Shown here: piece by piece, positions 22,380 to 33,569 of the stretch
How the letters are laid out: each line of letters starts with the position of its first letter
Numbering within the stretch: the first letter of the stretch is position 1
DNA from: Poecilobothrus nobilitatus
Lineage: Eukaryota; Arthropoda; Insecta; Diptera; Dolichopodidae
Assembly (NCBI GenBank): GCA_947095535.1
Contig: OX352773.1
Location: 213,486,093-213,550,092, forward strand
DNA length: 64,000 bases
Reading direction: 5' to 3'
The notes under the pieces: model-generated
The model's database searches: none
What the model saw: only the letters and a program-made list of their open reading frames with translations
What the model was told of the DNA's origin: nothing
Program-made: the position numbers and the translations under genes

Positions 22380-22930
22380 ACAGACCAGATTTTAAAGTTG
22401 TTTACAAAGTCAGGATTAAACGTCTTTTAGTTCTCTGAAAGTTTAGTTATGTAAAATGTGTATATGTCAGATTCTGAATTAGGAGAGATTTTATAGTTGA
22501 TTTCAAAATCAGGGTTCCAATAATTTGTTTGGCGAGGATTTCAGGGCGGCAACCCCCATTATATTAAATGTGTATGTGAAAAAAATAGATGGGTTTTTAT
22601 TGTTAATTACAAATTCATACCAAATAAATTATCTAGGGGAGTGTGGGGGTGGTAATAGCCCCCCCCCTATTTTAAATGTCTTGTTGTTAAAAATTCTATC
22701 TAAAAAAATGTTAGAAGCGATTTTACAGTTAGTTACAAAATCAGAGTCCCAATAATTTGTTTAGTGGGTGTTTTGAGCACTATTTAAAGGTGTTTCCCAT
22801 TAAGTTTGGAATTTTGAAATTTATTTTAAGTGGAATTTTTTATATGGAATTTTTTTTCGAAACTTTTTTTTTTGGAATTTTTATTTTTTTGGAATTATGT
22901 AAATGGAATGGAATTTCGTACCCCAACTCT
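22380..22930. repeat. Dispersed tandem repeat block (GTTGGTTACAAAATCAG family)
   Basis: Units with AGATTCTGAATTAGGAG, TTTATAGTTGATTTCAAAATCAGGG and CCAATAATTTGTTTGGCGAGG recur at about 22517, 22620 and 22749. Each has a C-run after a GGCGG/GGTGG motif (GGGCGGCAACCCCC, GGTGGTAATAGCCCCCC). It is related to the tandem core of the element at 7015. A GGAATTTTT-rich stretch (22830-22925) follows. The frames that span this block are repeat-derived. Confidence 0.6.
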
Positions 22931-22934
22931 TTTT

Positions 22935-25900
22935 CTGAAATTAATCAGGTTTCTTTTGAAATTAATGAAGTCATCTTTGAGAAGGATTTTGAACTATTTC
23001 TTTTCCAGAAAAATTATAAATATGTTTATGAAAAAATAATTATCACAATTTCCGAATTACATGTCAGTATTATCGTTTTAGTACTTCAAAGTTTAATAAT
23101 CCATAGCTTGAAAAATATCTTGTATAACATTTAACTTTTTTTGTCCTTTTTATTAAAGACTATCTCTATGGCAATATTAATCAATAACATTTTTCATTTC
23201 GATTTAAAAAAAAAAAAAAAATCTCTCTTGAAATTTCATCATCATTCACAATAATAATTCAATTTAAAATCAATTCACAATAATTTAATCATCAATTTTG
23301 ATTGTTAAAATTTGAATAAAAAATTGTCATTATTGCTCATTTGTTAAATTGCCTACAGAAATTGTAATATACAAAAAAAAAAAAAAAATGACTTCTCAAG
23401 TACTTTTTAAACTTTTTTTAATATCCATTGAATAATATGTAATTGTACATGGTCCTATACCAAAAATATTCTATTATTGAAAATTATCTTTTATTCAAAA
23501 TCATTTTCCAAAATAAAAAAATAAAAAAATTTTAATTCAATTCCAATAAAAATCAAAAAATAAAAAATATATATATTACTTTTAGATTTCTTTTCTTTCC
23601 ATTTGAGTATTGAAAATTAAATAATATTTTTAAATATAAAAATTCTTAGAACGAAAAAAAAAAAAAGAATTTAATATAAAACAGAAAATTAAATTCTAAG
23701 TAATGATTTAGGGGAGTTATAAAAGAAGATAATTTTGAGCCTATACCTAGTTCTTTTTTATTTAAAAAGAAAAAGGAAAGATTTTTAAAATTATTTCGTC
23801 TGTCCCCATTTAATTGAATTAATTATTATAAGACTTCCATAAATGCCTTATATTTCATTATCTACAGAATTTATTTAATACAAATCGTAATCTTAGATAA
23901 ATATCAATTGAGTCACACTATTGAAAAACATAATTAAAGGATCCAAACAATCATGATTAATTGCATTTAACATATCTTGACCAGGCCTGTAGCGATAAAA
24001 ATCAAGGTAAAGATAGGAATGAGACAAAATGAAAGGCAAATAACGGTTGTATCAACTGTTAATATCAACTTACCACAACAAAAATGAAAGGTAAAATACT
24101 TGAAATATAAAAAAAGATTTTTTTTCTTGCGGGCGTTCTCTTTCAAAACACGATACCCACATAAGTGGTTTATTCAAGATGAAAAAATATAGGTTTTAAA
24201 ATTTTTACACTGAATTTACATTGGCACATTGTCAATATCATTGTTTTCAAATCTATTATAATCTAATCTAAATTTATACAATAAATTATAGTAATATTAG
24301 TACAGCCCTGGTCTCTAAGGCAATGCAATTATGGACTAAAATCTATCTAATACATTTCATAATTTTTTTTTTTTTTTATTTAAAAATATTTAGGTATGGA
24401 TTCGATTGCTTGTTTGTAAAGTTCGTAAGTTCTAGGGTCCAACAAATTGTTAAATGAAATTATACCTCGCGAGATGAAGTGTAGATTATTTCAGTTTATT
24501 AGATGCTATATGAACCGGAATATAATATAATATATAACCGGCCGTTCAACGATATAGAAAAGATAGTATAGATAAACAAAGAGATAAATATAGAGAACAA
24601 AGAAATTGTTAAATCCAAATAAATGTGGTGGGGAAAAAAAAAAACACTGTTTACAAGGTTTTTACCTCGTTTGCAATTCTTTTCTTTTTTGGCAACTTGT
24701 AAAACGTCATTTATTTTTTCTTTCTTGATGATTTAACAATTTATTTTTCTTTCTCTTTATTTCGCAAATTTTCAAATAATTTGATCTGAAAACATAAAAA
24801 AGGAGGAACAAAATGATAAAACATTTTCAAATAATAATCAACTCATCGTACATCTAATGAAATTGTTGTAAAATCTTTTAGGAGAACTCCTTAAAAGCTA
24901 AAATATGAATGGAAAATTATAAAAAAGAATAGCGAATAAATGAATAAAATGAAAATAAATGAATTTTATTCGAATTACAATTTTTATTTTTATTTCATTC
25001 ACTCATTTGTATCAATTTTTTTTTCTTTTTTCTTTTTTTTTTTTTGAGCTAATCGAGTATGCAAATTTTCTCAAGAATGTTTATTCAAATTTTGTGGTTT
25101 TTCTTTTTTCCCTTTCAAGTGAATGTATACAAACCTTCGTATTCGTACATATATTTAAATGAAAATTTTTGGAAATTGAAAAATACAAATAAATTTTCTT
25201 TTAAATGTATTTTATTAAATTGATTGGGAAGTGAAATTCATATATAGAATATGTAATTGTAATAATAAGATTTTTTTTTTGTTGATGGTTTATTAGGAAT
25301 CAGTCTAATAAACAGTAGGGAAGAATCAATTCTAAATAAAGTTATTTTTTTTTTTTTTTTCAAATTTAGGAAATCAATTCTTAACTTCAAAGAAATGATG
25401 AAAATTACACAAAAACGATGAAAATTGAAGGGAATTACAATATTTTTGATAAATAAAATGCAAATAATCAAATAATTATTGAAAAATGAGTTTTAATTTT
25501 TCCGTTATTTTAATTTTCCATGTAACAAAAATTTAAATATATTAAAAAAATTTAATGAAATTTTATGTTTCATCAAATTTAAAAAACAAAACAAAATTTC
25601 ATTTGACTCCTTATTAGATTAATTGAATTTTTGAAATATATAAAAAACAATTTTTTGATTTTCACTTATAAAAAACATATTATTATAAACTGTATCTTCT
25701 ATAATGCATTTAAAGTACTAACCAATGATGTAATCCTTATAAGTAACAGGCATTTAAGTTAAAATATTTCGGATGCAAAAAGCGGTCAGGTCATATTTAA
25801 ATAACCAATATAACGATATAAGATTAATAACAGTATTTATAACCGATAAGATTATAACAGTAGAATCTCGAAATTTTGTGCATTAATAAATAACTAAAAA

Positions 25901-26650
25901 TAAAAGAATAATAAAAGTATAGGATTAAATAATTTTTATAAAGGAAAATAATATTTAATCAAAGTATTCAAAACAAAAATTATAAAGACCTGAAAGTGCT
26001 ACAAAATGGAAAAGTTGATTGAAAAATGCTAAATATAATTTGCATAAGAAAGCTTTAAATAGAAGACGAAGAGTTAAGGCGAAGGAGAATATACTGTTTT
26101 TGATGGTGAAATAGTTGATTGTAAATGCATTATAATAATATCATAAGTGTGAGTCTTCAACAAGATAGGTAAATCAGTATTATAATCTGTTCTTCTGAGA
26201 GATCTGAGAAAAATTCAGGTGAGGAATGTAAGTAACAAGACATAAAAATAAAAACTATTTGTCTGAGAGATCTTATAGAAGTTGAAGCATTCAATACATT
26301 TCACTATATCACCGTCATAAGTATTACCAATAAGTATTTTGTAATGTTTCTTAAGTTCTGCTTAATATTTTTGCAATTTAAAAACGTTAAACGACAGGAA
26401 ATGTTTTAAGCTTTTTATAAATCATAATTTTGTATAATTTTTTCTCCGTCTTTTTTCAGTCAGAACCTTAAAATTTTCAAATGAGAATAATGCTTCACTA
26501 TTTTCAGTTTGTGAAACATTGTCGCAAACAATTTGTCGCAAATAAGATCTGAAAATTAAAGTTAAATATTACATTATTATTTTTAAGTTTTTAACAGTTT
26601 TTCTTAATTAAATAAAGTTTACTTAAAACTGAAGAAAATGCCTCTTAATA
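22935..26650. other. AT-rich intron stretch
   Basis: No supported feature was found. Poly-A/T runs are frequent, and the frames at 24959 and 25238 (minus) are Phe/Ile-rich chance frames. Confidence 0.55.
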
Positions 26651-26757
26651 TTTTTTTTTAATGCATTTCTCTGCCACATAAATGTGGACAGGAAATTACG
26701 CAATCTTTCGTGTTCAGGCGTGGCTGTAAGTGTCGTAAGAGGGAATAACACTTAATA
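26651..26757 (-). mobile_element. tRNA-derived SINE, 3' fragment
   Basis: On the minus strand this copy has only the body (GTCGTAAGAGGGAATAACAC on the plus strand) and the TTAATGCATTTCTCTGCCAC tail. The tRNA head with the A and B boxes is absent, so it is 5'-truncated, as expected for LINE-driven insertion. Confidence 0.8.
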
Positions 26758-28602
26758 CTTCACAATTTTGCCTTACATAACAAATTCTGATAAAAATTAC
26801 AAATTTCGATGTAAAAACAGTCGCAATTAGAAAAAAAGTATTTATATTTTTTTGAAAATGTGAGCCTTTGAAAATCTTTTGTAATGTCAAAGTGCTTCAA
26901 AAATAATAAAAATGTGCTTAAATTCTTTTTAAATTAACGTAATGTGAAGCATTAAATTTTGATAAAATAATTATTCTTATCACATATACAAATGTATATA
27001 TACATGTATACAAGAAGGAATAAAATACATACATCTATATGTCATAAAGCAAAAAAAATATAATGAAAAATTAGATTTTCCTATAAAAAATATAATACAA
27101 TCTGTGTAAACTAAAATTTTAAGAATCCTTTCTTAAAGTCTTCCTTTAATTATAATAAATATATGTACATAGTTCAAAGAAAGATCTAACTAAATCTTCT
27201 AATTTAAAAATTGCCAACAAAAAATAAAAATTTTTTTTTTTGATAACTGCTAAACAAAAGGCTGTTGATTAAAATTTCAAAAAAAGAAAATTATTTGATT
27301 TTTCTTTAAATTTTTTTTTCATTAAATAATATGTTTTTTTTTTTTCTTTTTTTTTTTATTTATTTCTTTGAAGACCAAGTTTAAAAGTAAACATGTCCTT
27401 GCATTTTCACTAATTGAAATAAAAAAATATCCTGGTTTTCCTTTTCAGATAATATTTTTAATGTTATGGACACTATTTTAGTCTTGATAACATTTTTCTT
27501 GTCTCTTTCTTCATTTTCTTACTGATTTCTGTTTCTAAAAAATTGTATACCTTTCTCTTTCTATGTTTAAAAACAAATATTTTAATTTTCTCTTTTTTTT
27601 TTTTTTTTTTTTTTGATTTTGCAAAACACAAAGTAAGAAAAAAATTATTAATTTTTGTTATTTTTTTTTATTTTTTGTTTTTTAATTAATTCTGAATATG
27701 TTCGTATGTACATGTATACAAAAATATAATGTAAAGGGACCTCAATTAAAAGTTCTGACGATTTCAGCAAAAAAAAAAAAAAAAGGACATACTATTCTGG
27801 TCATACCAATATTTGTCACATCTTACTCTTAAAAATTAGTTTAATAGGTTATATTATTCACTTGAAAAACAAAAAACAAAAATAAAACGATGGATGGTTA
27901 GATTTTTTTCTTTATATTTAATTAAATTTAAAGAAAAACAAAAACAGGGAATGAAATTTCTATTAAAAAAATTTAATCTTTTAATATGGTGTTTTAATAA
28001 AGTTTTCCTTACAAAGTATATTAAATATTATTTCATTTGATAAATATGCCAACTTTCAGATACAGAAGATTTTCTATACAAAATGAATTTCTAAATGAAA
28101 AAAAAATTAAAGAATTAAAAAGTGAAATCAGGTTATCATCTATGCGTAAAAAAGCTAATGTTTAATTAAAAAAAAAATGTTTTCTTTGTTTATTATTTTT
28201 TCTAATTAATTAAAAAAATAATATGAAATAATTTAGATTTGTATTTAGAATTTAAGATAAGAGTATATTTAAGAAAATTTAAAATAAGGAAAATTGTATT
28301 TAGGGGTTTAAAGGTTCCTATTCCACAAACCTATATATTTTTTTAAATTCTGTTTTCTTTAAATTAATTTGATTTTAACACCTGAGCTACAATTTAACTT
28401 ACCTCCTGTTTTTCGTAATATGTGATTATTTATTTAATATTTTTATGTTTTCTTCTCTGTTATTTAATAATTTAATAAAAATCAATTTTTGAAAACAATT
28501 TGAAGAAAACAAATGATTTCAGTTTAGCATTCTAAAAAGATCATTTGCACTTTATTTCTCATATATTAATTTCTTTTTATATATTTATGTTCGTTAATTA
28601 TT

Positions 28603-28790
28603 ATTTTTTTTTTAATGCATTTCTCTGCCCCATAAATGTGGATAGGAAATTACACAGCCTTTACACAGTGTAGCTGTAAATGTCGTAAGAGGGAATAACT
28701 CTTACTACGTGTGTGGGATTCGAACCCACACTCCCTCGGTGTTCACAGTGTATCTTATATGCTCTTATCTACTAGGCCATCGAGGCCCCA
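28603..28790 (-). mobile_element. tRNA-derived SINE, full length with target duplication
   Basis: The minus strand reads from GGGGCCTCGATGGCCTAGTA through the B box GGGTTCGAATCCCACAC to the body and an A-rich tail. GTTAATTATT flanks it at 28593-28602 and 28794-28803, a 10-bp target duplication. It is the best preserved insertion of the family and fixes its ends. Confidence 0.9.
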
Positions 28791-28804
28791 TTTGTTAATT
28801 ATTG

Positions 28805-31800
28805 TATTAAGGAGATATGATAAATTTCAATTCTCAATTCGCGGGATCTATTGGGGTTATTATCACAAAACTGTATGTTATTAAACTGTATTCCTTTGAC
28901 TGGATTTCAATTTGTATTCAACTTTAAAATCTTCTCTAATTATATTTTCTACACACATAGTTCAGCACTGCAAATGAAGATCCCTAAAAAGCCCTGATTT
29001 TATAATCAACTCTAAAATAACGTCTTATTATAAGTTTTACATACAATCAAGTTAATACCAATCAAATAAAATACAGTTAAATTATGGATTACTATCATAA
29101 GCCTGTACAAGGCAAATGAAATACAAGCGTATGACACGCTCCCTTAAATTATACATTAATACGGAACATTAATCATTTGACTAACACGACGTGATTTCTG
29201 TTCGTTCTTAATTCGATATTGGGCAAATAAAATTATGTTTAAAATTATTATTTAGCTTCTATTGGTAAAATTATTCGATTAATTAGTTACAAATAATAAA
29301 TTAATAATGTATATTAAGTAATATAATGGAAATTAGTTTCCAGCAAACACCTATTTTCATCTTTTTTAATGAATTAGGCAAATTTTTTAAATTTCTAAAT
29401 CGAAAATATGGAGACAATTTTTTTCTATTTGTTCCCTAAATGTAATGATTTATAATATATATTTTCTAAAACGCGACTTGCACAAACAAATTTCCTTAAA
29501 TTAATTCTTTTGTTACATCTTAATAGTACCCCATTGTTTTCCATCCCCCATCCCTTATCAATTGGACTACTTACTTCTCGTTGGAAAATTTAATGCAACA
29601 GCTTGCAATATAATGAATCTAATTCTACTTTCCATAATACCATATGCATCTACAATAGCATTTATAATACCTCGAATATTTTGAACATATATTTTAAAAA
29701 GTCCAAAAGGGCAAGTTGAACTTTCCATTTTTTAAACAAAATCAGCGCATTTTATAAATGCGCTGATTTAATTTACCAGATAACTTGCTGTATTTCACAT
29801 TATTCATTGTTTTTTTAAGTCCATATAAAAGACTTTTATGCAAAAATTCCATTATTATTTCTTTTTTCATATTTTATTTTTATTTAAGAAGGTTTAACAA
29901 ATGTTTTTATTTTTTTGTAATAATCAGAACTAATTTTTTTTTTTTTTTATATTGAAGTTTATTTATTTTTATACGAAAACTTTCCTCTTGTTTTTGCAAC
30001 TAACTTCCTGAAAGTTTTACATTTTTTTTATTTTTCAATTTTTATTCTTTATAAACAAAATTTTAAATATGTTTTTTTTTTTATTTTAAATTTATAAGCA
30101 AAATTTTTTTTAACTAAAAAGAAAGAACCGGGAAGTTTCTTTTAAAAAAAAAAATTATATAAAGGTATGCTAAAATAAACAATCGAAAAACTTTTTCAAT
30201 TATGAGCTTTCTCATATTTTTTTTTTTGTTTGGTCCTTCAGAATCCTTCAACAAACAAAAAAGAAAATAAATTCTTTGCAAAAGGAAAAGAGCTTCAAAT
30301 TTTTTCTTAAATATTTTCTGTTACTCATTAAATATAATGGTAATTTATAAAAGGTTATTTAATAGGAAATTTTTTTTTTTATATTTTTTTTAATATATAT
30401 TTTTATATCTGCCACTTTTCGTTTTTTTTTTTTCTGTCAACTTCTTGCTCATGTCTTTAAAATTTCAGAATGTATAAGGTTGGTCAATTTTTATTTTAAA
30501 TTTGATAGATTATCATTTATTTAATTACTTAGAATATGTCGGCAAACATCAAATTATTTTAATTATCTTTTAGATAGTTTTTGTTTGGTTAAGCAAATTT
30601 GAAAGTCTCCACATTCCACCTAAAAAACAAATACTATTCTAAACATTTTTTCATTGAATCTAGCTACTATCTATCAAATAAATAGATTTTTTATTCCGCA
30701 AATTAAGTGATTTTGTGCAATTACAGAATAATTTGCATTTAATAAATAGGTATAACATTTAAAAAAAAAAAAAATTTTGCAAAACAGTGCAAAAAGAAAA
30801 AACTAAAAAATTTAGTATGCAAAATGTTTACAAGGAAAATACACATGTACAATTTCCTCTAATCTTACAGGAAAGCTATCTTTTATAGCTCATAATAATT
30901 TTTAATAGTAAAGTATTAGTAACACAACTCTTTCTTTAAACCTAGAAATCTTTAGATTCTCGAAATAAGATATTACAAGTTTTTTAAACTTAAAAAGGTT
31001 AAATGTTTACTAAAGCAGTGATACTCACACAACACGGTATCTGTTCTGCTCAAAAAAACTTTTCGAAAAAACATTACAAAAATTTAAAATTTCATTTAAA
31101 TGTTCTGAATCTTTCAGCTTCAAAATTCGAGTTTCTGCTCTAAAAACGAAAAGTCAAAAGAGAGTCATCATTACAATAATAATGATTTGCAATATTATTA
31201 TTAGTGCCTAAATTTAGATAACACTATAAATTAATTACTATATAAATTATAATCACTATACTATAAAATAAATTCTTGCTTTTTTGCGCTTTATTTATTT
31301 TAATTTCTATTGCGAAATTCTGATCACATTGATAAAATTATTAATATTTTCACTCTTATTATGAGAATCACTCACTTTTAGCTGTCAATTTTTTCAATCA
31401 TTCAATCAGTCAAAAATTCAATTTTGATATAATAAATTTCATCCGATTGCCAAAAAAAAAGTTGCTCAATTCAATTGTCACATTTAAAAACAATAAAGTA
31501 GGAAAAATATTTTTGACATTTACTAATCATTAAATGACATGTTCGGGTTTCAGAAAAATTATTTATTCGAAAATTTAAACGATAAATTAATTAATATTAA
31601 AAATTTTACTATAACCTGCGACAAAAAAAAAAAAAATGAAGTGACTGCTGTGTAATTTTTGAGTTTTTTTTTTTTTTTTTGAGTTTAATTTAAGTTATTT
31701 ATAAATTTTTAAAAACTTACATATGACTGATTGTTCACCAGCTGTTTATAACAAATATTTCCGTATTTTATTTAACTGTACATTTTTAATAGATAGTTTC

Positions 31801-33345
31801 ATATAAAAAATGTTTTGTCTTGATGACTCAGCAATAGACAGCCAGATTTATTATATACAACGTATATGCGTTTTTTTTTTTTGAAATTTGGGGGAAAATA
31901 AAACAAAGTATTTTTATTTAAATTATTTATTAAATATATTTTTAAGAATAATGTTTAGTGTGGTTTAACTCTAAAACATACTCTGAATTTTAATTCTTTA
32001 TATATTTGAAACGGGTAGACGCATGATACATCAAATTTTACAAATGTGAATATATTTGTAAAAAGCTTCCAAATGTCATATTAATTTATATTATACGAAG
32101 ACTCGCATTTGACCTCTAAAAAAGTAAATAACAAATAAGTTTTAAGGGTTAGAAAAAAAATATCTTTGGTATATCGTAAAATTAAATCCTAAGAATAAAA
32201 TGGTTTTGTAGTAAAATTCAAATGTTCCTAAAAAGGATTCAAAAGTACTTATTAAGTTGTGTTTTTTTAGAAAGTACTAGATTTAATAGCATATGAACTA
32301 GGATAACATAATATCAAATCAGATTTAGCAATCTCTAAAGAAGTTTTCTATAGTCTTTGATATTATAATGTGTTAATTCTGTTGTCAGAAAAAAATCTTG
32401 AATTTTGATATTCAATTGTAGTCTTTTGAATTAAAGTTTGCCATAATAAAAAACTAAAACATAACACTTTTAAAATGTTAAAGTGAAACATTTTGTTTGA
32501 TGATCAGATTTCACCAAGATATTTAAACGAAAATTAAACTTTTTTTTTTTTTTTTTAATTTTCTATTATCAAATTAAAATTTTAAAATAATATTAATATT
32601 TTTCTTTATATTTTCTTTTTTCTTGTGACATTGGATTATTTTTATTTTTTGGTTTTAAATTATAAAATTTAATTTTAAGAACTTAAACTTTTTAATTTTC
32701 TTTTTTTCTGTCTTTTTTTCTTTTAATGGAATAAAATTTATTTTGGTTTTGTATTTTTTTTGTTTTTTTATTTCTATCATTCTATTTATTGTCAAAAAAT
32801 TCCAACCATCTTTTAAAAAAATTAAAAAAATTTCAAGAAGAATGAAAAAAAAAATGTATTTGTTTGTTATTAAGAAAACAAGAACAACAACAACAAGAAA
32901 AAAAAATGCTTCATAAATTATGTATTTTTAAGGACTAAGAAAATATCTTAAGATTACCTTTTCATCTGCAAAAGTATCTTTTGTAGTTTTAAAGACCACA
33001 AAAAAAAAAAAAAACAAAATATGTATGTATATAAACCCTAGAAAAATTTTTTAATTCAATATTCTAGAAAAAAAAAAAATATTAACTTTTTTTTTTTATG
33101 AAATTAAAAGATTTTTTTAAGAACTTTGAACACACAAAGAAAGAAGGACATGAACTTATATTTTCTAAATATCTTTTAAAAACAACAACAAACTTGAAAA
33201 TAAATTTTAATTTTATTAAAACTTGTAAATGACTATATATAGGTAGTATTTTTACATTTTTTCTTCTATATAAAATTTTATGTAAGGAAAAAATTCATAC
33301 CATTTTTAATATGTTTTGGATAATATGAATCCAATTTTTTAAATA
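28805..33345. other. AT-rich intron stretch
   Basis: Apart from the hairpin at 29739-29769 and a repeat-family fragment at 28993-29025, I see only low-complexity T-rich DNA. There is no coding signal. Confidence 0.55.
29711..29788. repeat. Nested hairpin with a perfect 13-bp stem
   Basis: AAATCAGCGCATT (29739-29751) and its exact complement AATGCGCTGATTT (29757-29769) are separated by five bases. An outer GCAAGTT/AACTTGC pair (29711-29717 and about 29781-29787) encloses them. CG-containing stems stand out here. It could be the tip of a foldback element or a structured RNA; nothing else supports either. Confidence 0.6.
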
Positions 33346-33354
33346 GAAATTTTT

Positions 33355-33555
33355 GGGACAGTGAAATAAAGCCATACGCAATAAAGACATAGTGGCCTTA
33401 TTTTGTAACTATCGGTTTTATATTTGCTATTGAGAAATAAAGCCATATCACAAATTTTTTCGCGTATGGTTTTATTTCGAATTCAAAAACTTTTCGAAGT
33501 AAAATTGAAAAACGAAATAAGACCATTATTGCGTATGGCTTTATTTCACAACCCC
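33355..33555. mobile_element. Short foldback MITE with 9-bp target duplication
   Basis: The element starts GGGACAGTGAAATAAAGCC and ends, inverted, as GGCTTTATTTCACAACCCC. The near-terminal inverted repeat runs about 23 bp from GTGAAATAAAGCC. GAAATTTTT is duplicated on both sides (33346-33354 and 33556-33564). A second inner inverted pair (GAAATAAAGCCATATC and GCGTATGGTTTTATTTC) makes the whole 201 bp self-complementary. It shares ATAAAGCCATA and G-rich tips with the element at 7015, so both probably use the same type of transposase. Any small ORF across it is an artefact. Confidence 0.85.
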
Positions 33556-33569
33556 GAAATTTTTATATT

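Noticed and set aside
22757..23134. Plus-strand frame of 125 codons, the longest in the window
   Set aside because: It is Phe/Ile/Glu-rich, starts in the dispersed repeat block and runs through GGAATTTTT repeats. No domain, signal or splice context.
24361..24400. T-run followed by ATTTAG|GTATGG
   Set aside because: The T-run is separated from the AG by an A-rich stretch and the donor is weak.
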